This document shows, piece by piece, positions 8,677 through 17,652 of a DNA stretch of 64,000 nt. The first letter of the stretch is position 1. Every line of letters begins with the position of its first letter. The notes beneath the pieces are model-generated. The model searched no databases. It worked only from the letters and a program-made list of their open reading frames with translations, and was not told the DNA's origin. A program made the position numbers and the translations under genes. The stretch is from Novilysobacter antarcticus (lineage in GTDB: Bacteria > Pseudomonadota > Gammaproteobacteria > Xanthomonadales > Xanthomonadaceae): NCBI RefSeq assembly GCF_019802285.1, contig NZ_JAIEUJ010000004.1, forward strand, positions 186,001 to 250,000, read 5' to 3'.

Positions 8677-9711
8677 ATGAATTCTGTAACTCCACAAGCC
8701 CGGCAATCGCGCCGGCTGTTGAACCTTTCCCGGTTGTCGCTGGTGCTGGCCTTGGGCCTGGCACTGGGCGCCTGCGGCAAGGACGAACCCGCTGCCGACG
8801 CCGCTGCGCCGGCGACCAAGACCGATGCCGCACCGCCGGCCGCAACGCCCGAGACCGTGGTTGCCGACACCGTGCAGGCAATGAGCGTGGAGGAACTGCG
8901 CGACGCCGCCCGCAAGGCCTACAGCGACAACCGCCTGTATGCGCCGGCCGGCAACAATGCCGTGGAGTACTACCTCTCCCTGCGCGAGAAGAGCCCCGCA
9001 GACGCCGGCGTGTCCAGTGCGCTGACTGACCTGTTGCCGATGACCGTGATCGCCATCGAGCAGAGCATCGCTCGCGAGGACTTCACCGAAGCCGAGCGGC
9101 TGACCGCCTTGCTGGAAAGGGCCGAGCCACAGCATCCGGCGCTGGCACGGCTGCATTCCAGCATCGAGTCGCGCAAGCAGGCTGTCGCCGAGCGTGCGGT
9201 GCAGCAGCAAATCACCGCCGAACAGCAGGCGACGCGCCAGGCCGAACTGGAGCGCCAGCGCCTGATCGACCAGAAGCAGCAGCAGGAGCAGGCCGCCAAG
9301 GCGCTGCAGGAAAAGCAGGCTGCGGACGCTGCCGCCGAGGCCGCTGCCGCCGAAGCCGCCGCGCAGGCAGAGAAGCGCGCCCAGGAGCGCCGGGCCGCCG
9401 AAGCCGCCAAGGCAGCCGAACCGCCGCCGCCGCCGCGTCCGACCAGGCCCACCGCCGCTGACCTGCGGCCCCTGTCCACGCCGGCGCCGAACTTTCCCCC
9501 CGATGCCTTGCGGGCGGGAACTTCCGGTGAGGTCCAGGTCGAGTTCACCGTGGGTACCGACGGCTCGGTAACGAGCGCGCGCGTGGTCAACTCCGAACCT
9601 CGTCGGGTGTTCGACCGCGCGGCAATGGACGCCGTGCAACGCTGGCGCTTCCAGCCGATCTCCGAGCCGGTGACGACCCGGCGCACGATCGCCTTTACCC
9701 CCGGCGGCTGA
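8677..9711 (+). CDS. TonB-family energy transducer, predicted lipoprotein
   Basis: A 344-residue protein with an unusual layout for the TonB family. It has an N-terminal hydrophobic segment ending in the lipobox-like LALGAC (Cys33), an Ala/Pro linker and a helical region (about 60-160). Next comes a long Gln/Ala/Glu coiled coil (about 165-250) and a PPPPPRP stretch. The C-terminal TonB domain (about 262-344) contains FPPDALRAGTSGEVQVEFTV and AVQRWRFQP. TonB domains pass energy from the inner membrane to outer-membrane receptors. If lipidated, it would be anchored by acyl chains and not by a TM helix; this is inferred. A bidirectional terminator follows. Confidence 0.8.
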   Translation: MNSVTPQARQSRRLLNLSRLSLVLALGLALGACGKDEPAADAAAPATKTDAAPPAATPETVVADTVQAMSVEELRDAARKAYSDNRLYAPAGNNAVEYYLSLREKSPADAGVSSALTDLLPMTVIAIEQSIAREDFTEAERLTALLERAEPQHPALARLHSSIESRKQAVAERAVQQQITAEQQATRQAELERQRLIDQKQQQEQAAKALQEKQAADAAAEAAAAEAAAQAEKRAQERRAAEAAKAAEPPPPPRPTRPTAADLRPLSTPAPNFPPDALRAGTSGEVQVEFTVGTDGSVTSARVVNSEPRRVFDRAAMDAVQRWRFQPISEPVTTRRTIAFTPGG

Positions 9712-9771
9712 TTGCGCAGGCGGCGGAGGCCACGGGCTCCGCTGTCTCCTCCAGCGACAGGGCTGAAGCAA

Positions 9772-9803
9772 ACAGAAAACCCGGCCGAGGCCGGGTTTTC
9801 TGT
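9772..9803. terminator. Bidirectional terminator
   Basis: A 15-bp perfect stem (ACAGAAAACCCGGCC and complement) with a 2-base loop. It is T-rich on both strands, and sits between the convergent TonB-family gene and the ABC permease gene. Confidence 0.85.
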
Positions 9804-9833
9804 GTCCAGGTGATACCGGCCGGGCTCGCAGGC

Positions 9834-11042
9834 TCAGCCCGAGATCGCCAGCCGCTCCTGCCGGTAACGGTGCACCGCGGCGACCCACAGGATGGCCGCC
9901 AGGCCGACGCCCGCGGCAAGATACACCGCCCACGCATCGGCTCCGATCGACTCGCCGCGGATCACCTTCAGGATCATCTGGTTCTGCCCCAGAAAGGGGA
10001 TCGCGTACTGCCACAGCTCCGACTTCATCGGATTCACGGCCAGCACCAGGATCGGCAGCATCGGCAGCAGCATCAGCCAGGTCATGTGGCTCTGGGCTTC
10101 CTTCATGCTTTTGGCGCTGGCGGCCAGGAAGGTCAGCAGCGTGGTGCCCAGGAACAGCATCGGCAACAGGATCACCAGCAGCTTGGCGATCGCCGCGAAG
10201 CGCACGTCGAGCATCTGGGCCATGGTGCCGGCGAACTGCGCGCTGAGCTTGAAGGCCAGCAGGACCAGCACCAGCGAGACGAGGCCGACCGCGCACGCGG
10301 CCGCAATCTTGCCGCTGACGATCGCTCCACGCGGAGCCGGGGTGGCGAGCAACGGTTCCAGCGACTGCCGCTCCCTCTCGCCGGCCGTGGCGTCCAGGAT
10401 CAGGTAGGCGCCGCCCAGGAAAGCCATCAGGATCAGCAGGTAGGGCAGCAACAGCGACAGCATCAGGCCGCGCTTCGCCTCCGGTGTTGCCAGATCGCGG
10501 CTGCCCAGCGCCACCGGACTCATGATCGAGGCGTCGATGCCGCGCGCATACAGACGCAGTGCCCCGACCTGGTTGCCGTAGCCCGCCAGCGCCTGCTGCA
10601 GCCGCTGGACCGGGATCTCGGCGTTGCGCCGGGTGCTGTCCATGACCAGATCGACGCGGGCCGGCCGACCGGCCTCCCAATCGGCAGCGTAGTGTTCATC
10701 GATCTCCAGGGCGACATCGACGTCCTGCGCGCGGACCGCGGCAACCAGGTCGGCCGGTGGGTCGATGGCCTTGATGCCCAGCGTCGCGAGAAAGGCGACC
10801 AGATTCGGCGCCCGCTCCGACCCCACCACCGGCACCTCCAGTTCCTTGTCCAGCTGGGTCTTGGCGCGGTTTTCCGCAAGCGCCCCCATGCCCAGCAGCA
10901 GCACCGGGTAGAGCAACGGCGCCAGCAGCAGGGTCAACAGCAGGGTGCGGCGGTCACGGGAGAAGTCGCGCAGCTCCTTGCGCATCACCGTCCACACGGC
11001 CGCGAAGGCGCCCACGCGCCGATTTCGGGATTTCGTGCTCAT
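9834..11042 (-). CDS. ABC-2 type exporter permease, NatB-like
   Basis: A 402-residue membrane subunit of an ABC exporter. It has an N-terminal TM (about 32-55), a large extracytoplasmic domain (about 60-180) and then about five TM segments, including a Leu-rich LLLPYLLILMAFLGGAYLILDA region. This resembles NatB/YhaP permeases of Na+ or drug export systems. Its start overlaps the upstream ATPase stop by 4 bp (11039-11042), implying translational coupling. The substrate is not deducible. Confidence 0.85.
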   Translation of the reverse strand: MSTKSRNRRVGAFAAVWTVMRKELRDFSRDRRTLLLTLLLAPLLYPVLLLGMGALAENRAKTQLDKELEVPVVGSERAPNLVAFLATLGIKAIDPPADLVAAVRAQDVDVALEIDEHYAADWEAGRPARVDLVMDSTRRNAEIPVQRLQQALAGYGNQVGALRLYARGIDASIMSPVALGSRDLATPEAKRGLMLSLLLPYLLILMAFLGGAYLILDATAGERERQSLEPLLATPAPRGAIVSGKIAAACAVGLVSLVLVLLAFKLSAQFAGTMAQMLDVRFAAIAKLLVILLPMLFLGTTLLTFLAASAKSMKEAQSHMTWLMLLPMLPILVLAVNPMKSELWQYAIPFLGQNQMILKVIRGESIGADAWAVYLAAGVGLAAILWVAAVHRYRQERLAISG

Positions 11043-11785
11043 GCGTGCAGGCCCTCGTCGCTGCCGATCGCCTTGACGAAGGCGTCCTCAAGGTTGGTCT
11101 CGTGGAACTGCTCGCGCAGCTCGTCCGCGCTGCCTGCGGCCACCACCCTGCCTTTGGCAATGATGACGATGCGGTCACACAGCGCGGCGACCTCCTGCAT
11201 GATGTGGCTGGAAAAGATCACGCAGCGGCCCTCGTCGCGCAGGTGCTTGAGAAAGCCGCGCATCGCGCGGGTGGTCATCACATCCAGGCCGTTGGTGGGC
11301 TCGTCGAGGATGACATTGCGCGGGTCGTGCACCAGGGCGCGGGCAATGGCGGTCTTGGTGCGCTGGCCCTGGCTGAAGCCGTCGGTCTGGCGGTCCAGGA
11401 TCTCCTCCATGTCGAGCGCGGCCGACAGCACCCGGGTGCGCTCGGCGATGGTGGCTGCGCCCAGGCCGTGCAGCTCACCGAAGTAGGCGATGTTCTCGCG
11501 CGCGGTCAGGCGCTTGTACACGCCGCGGGCGTCCGGCAGTACGCCCAGCACTTGGCGCACGGCGGCCGGGTCGGCCGCCGCATCAATGCCATCGACCGTG
11601 ATCGAGCCGGCGTCGGGCTGCATCAGGGTGTAAAGCATGCGCAAGGTCGTGGTCTTGCCGGCGCCGTTCGGCCCCAGCAAGCCGGTGATCTGGCCATCCA
11701 GCGCGGTGAAGTCCACGCCGTCGACCGCCTTGACGGTGCCGGACTTGGTCTTGAAGCCTTTGTGCAGGTTCTCAGCGGTGATCAT
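11039..11785 (-). CDS. ABC exporter ATPase, NatA-like
   Basis: The 248-residue ATPase partner of the NatB-like permease. Walker A is GPNGAGKTT, the signature segment FSQGQRTKTAIARALVHDP replaces the usual LSGGQ with SQGQ, and Walker B is VILDEPTNGLD followed by an H-loop (IFSSHIMQE). The start is the ATG at 11785, supported by a GGAG six bases upstream; an in-frame ATG four codons earlier is possible. A longer frame reaching 12286 overlaps the peptidase gene and is not real. Confidence 0.9.
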   Translation of the reverse strand: MITAENLHKGFKTKSGTVKAVDGVDFTALDGQITGLLGPNGAGKTTTLRMLYTLMQPDAGSITVDGIDAAADPAAVRQVLGVLPDARGVYKRLTARENIAYFGELHGLGAATIAERTRVLSAALDMEEILDRQTDGFSQGQRTKTAIARALVHDPRNVILDEPTNGLDVMTTRAMRGFLKHLRDEGRCVIFSSHIMQEVAALCDRIVIIAKGRVVAAGSADELREQFHETNLEDAFVKAIGSDEGLHA

Positions 11786-11855
11786 GAGCGGCTCCATGCG
11801 TGCGAAGGGCGGTTCGGGACCGGCATGCGGTTGAGGCGCGGCGCGCCGGCCCCGG

Positions 11856-13388
11856 TCACGGCGACCACCCGTTGAAGTTGACGAACGGCGGCACGTAGCT
11901 GAGGTTGTCCAGGCAGCTGGCGTCCAATCCCTTCGCATCGGCGGTTTCCACGAACTGGCCCAGCAGCTTGGGCATGCAGCCAATGGCGGACACGTTGTGG
12001 CCCTGGCCCTTGAGCACCAGGTGGCGGCCATTGGGCAGGTTCGCGACGACCTGTTCGCCGTAGCGCGGCGGCGTGACCGGATCCAGTTCGCCGGAGAGCA
12101 ACAGCACCGGCACCTCGGAGGTAAACGGCTTGTGGAAGCCTTCCGGCGCTTCGCCGTGCGACCACTGCGCGCAGGGCGCAAAAAAGGCCTCGGAAAGTTC
12201 CGCCCCCATGATCGTCGCGGCGGCATCCGGATCGGCCACGTAGCGCGATGCATCCTCGCTGCACACCACCGACCACTGCATGCCACGGCTCATCTGGCCC
12301 TGCATTTGCTCCGCGCTCATCTGCACCAGCGACATCAAGGGTGCGTAACGCCCGCGCGTCGCCTCGTCGATGGTTAATGGCAGCAGCGACGCGGTCTGCG
12401 GGAGGTAGGAGAACAGGAAGGCCAGGCTGCCGACCGCATCGGCGGTGATCGTGTCGCGCCGCGGCAGATTGGTCCGTGAGTCGCGGTAATCGACTTCGAC
12501 CGGCGCTGCGCGGAGCGTCTGCATGACGGTGCGCAACTGCTCTCGCATGTCGGTCGGGTAGCGCTCAGCGCAGGCGTCGATCTGCCGGCACTGGGCAGAC
12601 TGCAGGCGCAACGCTTCCTCCAGCGTGGTGGCGAATTCGCCGCCGACCACCAGCTCGTTGGGCGCCACCCCATCAAGCACGACGCTGCGGGTGTGCTGGG
12701 GATAGGTCGCTGCATATTGCTGGGCGACGCGGGTGCCGTAGGACACGCCGACCAGATTGATCTTTTCCACACCCAGCGCGGCGCGCACCGCGTCCAGGTC
12801 GCGCACGGCGTCGCTGGTGGTATAGAAGCGCGGATCGGCGCGGCCCTCCAGGCCCTGCACGCACTGGCGTGTGTAGGCGATGGCTTCTTCTTCGCTGGGT
12901 TCACTCATCACATCCAGCGGCAGTGGGGCGCCATCCGCGCCGCGGCAGTCCAGCGGATTGGACTGGCCGGTGCCGCGCTGGTCGACAAGGATGATGGCGC
13001 GCTGCTTGCCCACCGCACCCAACATCCGGGTGACGGAAGCCGCATGCTGGGTCGCCGCCTGGCCTGGCCCGCCTGCGAGGAAAAACACCGGGTCCTCGGT
13101 ACCGCCTGCATTGGCCGGCGCCAACCAGGCGATGTTGAGGTCGATCGTGCGACCTTCCGGCTTCGCCGGATCCTCGGCGACCTGCAGGGTGCCGCAGTTG
13201 GCTTCGGTGCTCTTCCCGCCGTCGAGGCTGGTCAGGGAGCACGGCTCAAACGGGATGTTGCCAAAATGATTCGTGCCCGCGGGCTGACCGGGACCTTGTG
13301 TTTGTGCCGAGGGCACGCTCGCCGGCTGGCACGCGGCGAGGCCAGCCGCCAGCACCCCCGCGGCGATCAATGTCGCTGTGTTTCGCAT
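11856..13388 (-). CDS. Secreted/lipoprotein alpha/beta-hydrolase peptidase (TAP-like)
   Basis: A 510-residue hydrolase of the tripeptidyl/prolyl aminopeptidase group. The signal peptide ends LAAGLAAC with lipidation Cys20. The oxyanion segment is FFLAGGPGQ (103-110), the nucleophile elbow GVSYG places Ser216, and the catalytic Asp436 lies in GELDPVTPP. The catalytic His464 lies in GQGHN. All triad residues are present, so it should be active on peptides in the periplasm or at the outer membrane. The start has a good AGGGGA ribosome binding site. It is transcribed in the same direction as the NatAB genes, 70 bp upstream of them. Confidence 0.88.
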   Translation of the reverse strand: MRNTATLIAAGVLAAGLAACQPASVPSAQTQGPGQPAGTNHFGNIPFEPCSLTSLDGGKSTEANCGTLQVAEDPAKPEGRTIDLNIAWLAPANAGGTEDPVFFLAGGPGQAATQHAASVTRMLGAVGKQRAIILVDQRGTGQSNPLDCRGADGAPLPLDVMSEPSEEEAIAYTRQCVQGLEGRADPRFYTTSDAVRDLDAVRAALGVEKINLVGVSYGTRVAQQYAATYPQHTRSVVLDGVAPNELVVGGEFATTLEEALRLQSAQCRQIDACAERYPTDMREQLRTVMQTLRAAPVEVDYRDSRTNLPRRDTITADAVGSLAFLFSYLPQTASLLPLTIDEATRGRYAPLMSLVQMSAEQMQGQMSRGMQWSVVCSEDASRYVADPDAAATIMGAELSEAFFAPCAQWSHGEAPEGFHKPFTSEVPVLLLSGELDPVTPPRYGEQVVANLPNGRHLVLKGQGHNVSAIGCMPKLLGQFVETADAKGLDASCLDNLSYVPPFVNFNGWSP

Positions 13389-13623
13389 GGTTTTCCCCTG
13401 CTTAAGGAAGCGTTGGATGAGTCCGGTGCCGCGCCCGGCGCGTTGGGACCGACACGCCTGTTTGCACCCCGGTCAGGATGATAGACGCGCCCGACACGCA
13501 GAACGTGACACGTCCCAGGCGCCCTTGATGCTTGCCGGGGACTCAGGGGCAGCGACGCGCCGTTGGCCTGGCAGCCAAGGCGCGCCGTTTGCGGGCGCGG
13601 CCGTCCCGCCGGGATCGGCCGAC

Positions 13624-14391
13624 CTACTTGGACGAGACGTACTTCTCGCGACGGATCTGGCGCGGCAGCAGGCCGGCTTCGCGCAACGCATCGGCGCAGG
13701 TGTCGACCATGTCCGGGTTGCCGCACAGGTAGGCGATGTCGGTCTCCGGATCGGGGCTGAACTCGGGCAGGAACTGCTGCACGTAGCCGTGGCGAACATC
13801 CGCATGGGCGTGCGGGGAATCCGGCGCGGGCAGCTCGCGGGAGAAGCAGGGCAGGAAGCGGAAGTTGTCCGGGTGGCGGTTGGCAAATTCGCGGAACTCG
13901 TCGCCGTAGAGCAGCTCGGCGGGGTTGCGCGCGCCAAACAGCAGCACGACCTGGACATTGCGCTCGGCAATCGCCTTTTCCAGCAGCGGCAGCATCGCCC
14001 GGTACGGTGTGACGCCTGTGCCGGTCCCGATCATCAGGTAGCGCTGGTTGTTGTCGTTGGGCATCAGGCAGAAGCGGCCGAACGGGCCGGTGGCGTTGAT
14101 GGAATCCCCAATCTCCAGACTCTCGAACAGGGCCGTGGCGGCGCCACCGGGGACATAGCTGACCGCGATCTCGACCAGGTCGTCCGGACCCTTCACAGGG
14201 TCGGGAATCGTCGCCAGCGAATAGCTGCGCCGCGCCGCAGTGCCGTCGGCGTACTCGAAATGCACCTGGATGAACTGGCCGGGGATGAACGGCAGCGGCT
14301 GGCCGTCGCCCCGGGCGAAGACGTAATGGCCCACTTGCGGGGCAACCATGCGACGGGAGACGAGATTCAGGGAAAACTGCTGGACTGCCAC
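13624..14391 (-). CDS. fpr: Ferredoxin/flavodoxin-NADP+ reductase
   Basis: An FAD enzyme moving electrons between NADPH and ferredoxin or flavodoxin. It shows the FAD motif RSYSLATIP, the NADP-binding GTGTGVTPYRAML and the C-terminal YLCGNPDMVD, and ends with the aromatic-poor EKYVSSK. Two GTG starts are possible (14391 giving VAVQQFSLNLVSRRM, or 14436 giving 15 more residues). I prefer 14391 because family members begin just before this LVSRRM segment. It is divergent from the ABC exporter genes. Confidence 0.88.
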   Translation of the reverse strand: MAVQQFSLNLVSRRMVAPQVGHYVFARGDGQPLPFIPGQFIQVHFEYADGTAARRSYSLATIPDPVKGPDDLVEIAVSYVPGGAATALFESLEIGDSINATGPFGRFCLMPNDNNQRYLMIGTGTGVTPYRAMLPLLEKAIAERNVQVVLLFGARNPAELLYGDEFREFANRHPDNFRFLPCFSRELPAPDSPHAHADVRHGYVQQFLPEFSPDPETDIAYLCGNPDMVDTCADALREAGLLPRQIRREKYVSSK

Positions 14392-14546
14392 AGGGCATCG
14401 GACCTTGTTTGGACGGTGGACGGCCCACCGGGGCACGCTGCCGGCGGAACACTCCGTGGCCGGAGCGCGGCCACCAAGGCGCCTATACTACCGGGATAGC
14501 CACGCGGCTTCCCGCGCGTCGGCACCAGAAAAAGGGCCCGAGCCAG

Positions 14547-15575
14547 ATGTCCCAACACCCGGTGGGTGCCAATTCCGACCCTGTAACACCAAACTCCGCT
14601 GCCGCCAGCGCCAGCCCCGCAAGGCACGACCCGGCGCGTTCGACGGCAGTTCCTGCGCTGCGCGTCACCGATCTGCGCAAGACCTACGGCAACGGGGTCG
14701 AGGCGCTCAAGGGCGTGTCGCTGGATGTCGCAGAAGGGGATTTCTTCGCCTTGCTGGGCCCCAACGGCGCCGGCAAGAGCACCCTGATCGGCATCGTGTC
14801 CTCGCTGGTCAACCTGACCTCGGGCTCGGTGGAGATCTTCGGCACCGACATCACCCGTCGCCGCAGCGAGGCGATGCGCCTGATTGGCCTGGTGCCGCAG
14901 GAACTGAACTTCAACCTGTTCGAAAAACCCATCGATATCCTGGTCAACTACGCCGGGTTCTACGGCGTGCCGCGCAAGGTGGCGCTGGAGCGCGCCGAGA
15001 TCGAGCTGAAACGTGCGCATCTGTGGAGCAAGGCGCAGATGACCAGCCGCACCCTTTCGGGCGGCATGAAGCGCCGCTTGATGATCGCCCGCGCAATGAT
15101 GACCCGGCCGCGCCTGCTGATCCTGGACGAGCCCACCGCAGGGGTCGATATCGAGATCCGCCGCGGCATGTGGGACGCGCTGCAGGAGATCAACGCCTCG
15201 GGCACGACGATCATCCTGACCACGCATTACCTGGAGGAGGCCGAGCACCTGTGCCGCAACCTGGCGATCATCGACCACGGCAGCATCATCGCCAGTGGGC
15301 CGATGCGCTCGCTGCTGGCGGAGCTGGACGTGCAGGGCTTCGTACTCGACACCGACGGGGCGTTGCCGGCGACCCTGCCGGTGATCGAGGGTGCGACGCT
15401 GCGGGCGCGCGATCCGCACACGCTGGACATCGACATGCCGCGCGAGATGGACCTCAACCACATCTTCGTCGCCCTGGATGCCGCCGGCATCCGCGTGCGC
15501 TCGATGCGCACCAAGAGCAACCGCCTGGAAGAACTGTTCGTGCGCATGACCGCACGTCCGGAGCAGTCCGAATGA
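14547..15575 (+). CDS. ABC-2 exporter ATPase, YadG-like
   Basis: A 342-residue ATPase with Walker A GPNGAGKST, signature LSGGMKRRL, Walker B LLILDEPTAGVD and H-loop LTTHYLEEAEH. It has a 35-residue Ala/Ser/Pro N-terminal extension before ALRVTDLRKTYGNG. The start ATG at 14547 is the first in frame after the divergent gap; an earlier in-frame ATG at 14409 overlaps fpr. It overlaps its permease by 4 bp. This is the second ABC-2 exporter pair in the window. The substrate is unknown. Confidence 0.9.
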   Translation: MSQHPVGANSDPVTPNSAAASASPARHDPARSTAVPALRVTDLRKTYGNGVEALKGVSLDVAEGDFFALLGPNGAGKSTLIGIVSSLVNLTSGSVEIFGTDITRRRSEAMRLIGLVPQELNFNLFEKPIDILVNYAGFYGVPRKVALERAEIELKRAHLWSKAQMTSRTLSGGMKRRLMIARAMMTRPRLLILDEPTAGVDIEIRRGMWDALQEINASGTTIILTTHYLEEAEHLCRNLAIIDHGSIIASGPMRSLLAELDVQGFVLDTDGALPATLPVIEGATLRARDPHTLDIDMPREMDLNHIFVALDAAGIRVRSMRTKSNRLEELFVRMTARPEQSE

Positions 15576-16342
15576 CCCACCCCAACCTGGTCGCGCTGTG
15601 GACAGTGTCCCGCCGCGAGATCCACCGCATCCTGCGCATCTGGGCCCAGACCCTGGTGCCGCCGGCGATCACGATGACGCTGTACTTCCTGATTTTCGGC
15701 GGCCTGATCGGCTCGCGGATCGGACAGATGGATGGCATCGGCTACATGGATTTCATCGTCCCCGGGCTGGTGATGATGAGCGTGATCCAGAACAGCTACG
15801 GCAACATCGCCTCGAGCTTCTTCGGCGCGAAGTTCAGCCGCTTCGTCGAGGAACTGCTGGTCAGCCCGATGCCTGATTGGGTGATCCTGGCCGGTTACGT
15901 CAGTGGCGCGGTGGTGCGCGGCGTGGCGGTCGGTGCGATCGTGCTGCTGATCGCGACATTGTTCACCGACGTCCACATTCCGCACCCGCTGGTGACCCTG
16001 ACCACGGTATTGCTGGGCGCGACGATCTTCGCCCTGGCCGGCTTCGTCAATGCGATGTTTGCGACCAAGTTCGACGACGTGGCGATCGTACCGACCTTCA
16101 TCCTGACCCCGCTGACCTACCTGGGCGGCGTGTTCTATTCGGTCAAGCTGCTGCCGGACTGGGCGGAGACGGCGACCCATGCCAACCCGATTTTCTACAT
16201 GGTCAACGCGTTCCGCTATGGCCTGCTGGGTGTCAGCGACGTGCCGTTGTGGATCGCCTACGCGCTGATGCTGGCGTTCGTGGCGGTGCTGGCCACGCTC
16301 AGCCTGTGGCTGCTCAAACGCGGCATCGGCCTGCGCAGCTGA
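15572..16342 (+). CDS. ABC-2 exporter permease, YadH-like
   Basis: A 256-residue inner-membrane permease with six predicted helices, starting MTHPNLVALWTVSRREIHRI. It contains the conserved ABC-2 motif region DFIVPGLVMMSVIQNSYGNIASSFFGAKFSRFVEELLVSPMP (residues ~50-90). Translation is coupled to the ATPase gene through an ATGA overlap. Confidence 0.9.
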   Translation: MTHPNLVALWTVSRREIHRILRIWAQTLVPPAITMTLYFLIFGGLIGSRIGQMDGIGYMDFIVPGLVMMSVIQNSYGNIASSFFGAKFSRFVEELLVSPMPDWVILAGYVSGAVVRGVAVGAIVLLIATLFTDVHIPHPLVTLTTVLLGATIFALAGFVNAMFATKFDDVAIVPTFILTPLTYLGGVFYSVKLLPDWAETATHANPIFYMVNAFRYGLLGVSDVPLWIAYALMLAFVAVLATLSLWLLKRGIGLRS

Positions 16343-16390
16343 CCGGGGCTTCTCGGCACAGACCCCGGCATTGCGCCGGCGGGGCCGGAG

Positions 16391-17230
16391 TCACTCTTCC
16401 GCGGGGCGCGCGGCTGGCGTGACCGGTTCGGGCAGGCGGAAAAATTCCCGCGCCGTACGGGTCGCGTTCGCAGCGGTGACCCCCACGTCTTCGCCGCGGT
16501 CGCGGGCGAGCTCCTCGACGATATGGGCCAGGTACATCGGCTCGTTGCGGCGGTGGCTGGGCGCGGGTCGCACCGTACGCGGCAACAGGTAGGGCGAGTC
16601 GGTCTCGATCATCAGCCGGTTGGCCGGGATGTTCTTCACCAGCTCGCGCAGGTGCAAGCCCCGGCGCTCGTCGCACAGCCAACCAGTGATGCCCACGTGC
16701 CAGTCGCGGTCGAGGTAGTCGAACAGCTCCTCGCGGCTGCCGGTGAAGCAGTGCACCACCACCGGGCCCAGGCGGCCATCGAACTCGCCCATCACGCCCA
16801 TGAAGTCCGCATGCGCGTCGCGCTGGTGCAGGAACAGCGGTTTGCCCACGCCGTCGACCGCGAAATCGGCGGCGATCTGCAGCTGCATCTCGAAAGCACG
16901 GCGCTGGGCCGGGCGCGGCGAGAAGTCGCGGAAGTAGTCCAGCCCGCATTCGCCCACCGCGACCACTTCCGGATGCTGCTGCAATGCGCGTATCTCGGCG
17001 TCGCACTCGGCGGTGTACTCGCTGGCGTGGTGCGGGTGTACGCCGGCGGTCGCAAACAGCTCGCCGGGGTGGGCGCGGGCCAGTTGGAGAGCCTGCGGCG
17101 AGTGCTCGCGGCTCGCGCCGGTGACCACCATCTGCACCACGCCCGCGTCGCGCGCGCGTTGCATCACCGCGTCGCGGTCGTGGTCGAAAGACTCGTGGGT
17201 GAGGTTGGCGCCGATATCGATCAAATCCAT
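16391..17230 (-). CDS. tatD: TatD family metal-dependent hydrolase/DNase
   Basis: A 279-residue TIM-barrel metalloenzyme. It aligns by eye along its length with E. coli TatD: DIGANLTHESF, TAGVHPHHAS, VAVGECGLDYFRDF, LHQRDAHADF, VHCFTGSREEL, GITGWLCDERRGLHLRELVKNIP and ETDSPYLLPR. TatD proteins have 3'-5' exonuclease activity and a role in DNA repair. The last 20 residues are Pro/Ala-rich and extra. The start is the ATG at 17230; the frame continues open upstream through low-complexity sequence that is unlikely to be translated. Confidence 0.93.
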   Translation of the reverse strand: MDLIDIGANLTHESFDHDRDAVMQRARDAGVVQMVVTGASREHSPQALQLARAHPGELFATAGVHPHHASEYTAECDAEIRALQQHPEVVAVGECGLDYFRDFSPRPAQRRAFEMQLQIAADFAVDGVGKPLFLHQRDAHADFMGVMGEFDGRLGPVVVHCFTGSREELFDYLDRDWHVGITGWLCDERRGLHLRELVKNIPANRLMIETDSPYLLPRTVRPAPSHRRNEPMYLAHIVEELARDRGEDVGVTAANATRTAREFFRLPEPVTPAARPAEE

Positions 17231-17268
17231 GCCGCGGATTCTAGGCGACATCACGGTGGTCGGCATTG

Positions 17269-17293
17269 GCAACAGCAACAGCAACAGCAACAA
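17269..17293 (+). repeat. GCAACA microsatellite
   Basis: About four tandem GCAACA/AACAGC hexamers upstream of tatD. Length could vary by slippage. It is non-coding if the tatD start at 17230 is right. Confidence 0.75.
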
Positions 17294-17500
17294 CAGGGGC
17301 GCGGGCTTCGGGAGGGGCACCGACCGGGGGGGCAGTTGCTTCTCGGCTCGGTCGGGATTCCTGCCCGACTCGCCGCCGCGGACATCCCTGCCCGCTCTAC
17401 GCAACCACCCGCCCGGACGCCGCAACGGGGTTTGAGCATGACGACTTTCCTTCCCGACCAGGTATCTGATCTTTCCATCAGCCACCGAGAGGTTCCGCTG

Positions 17501-17569
17501 GCGCCTGCCGGGTGTCCCGATCACCAAGCGAATATCGTGGAGCGACTGATCGGGATACCCGGCAGGCGC
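17501..17569. repeat. REP-like inverted repeat
   Basis: 23-bp arms (17501-17523 and 17547-17569) with one mismatch and a 23-bp spacer, in the hrpB upstream region. The arm core GCCTGCCGGG is GC-rich like REP/BIME elements. Only one copy is seen in this window. Confidence 0.6.
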
Positions 17570-17652
17570 TGCACTCGTCGCTGCACGCCCTGCTTTTCCG
17601 CCGCCACATCTCTCGCGCAATCCCGCCGTGCGCCCCATATCCTTGTGCCCAG

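Larger units (their letters stand above)
17231..17652. other. tatD-hrpB divergent gap (422 bp), no gene
   Basis: No convincing gene. It contains a hexanucleotide microsatellite close to tatD and a large near-perfect inverted repeat close to hrpB, annotated separately. Promoters for both genes must lie here, but none is clear. Confidence 0.6.

Noticed and set aside
17269-17293. Possible CRISPR-like repeat
   Set aside because: Simple hexamer microsatellite with no spacers.
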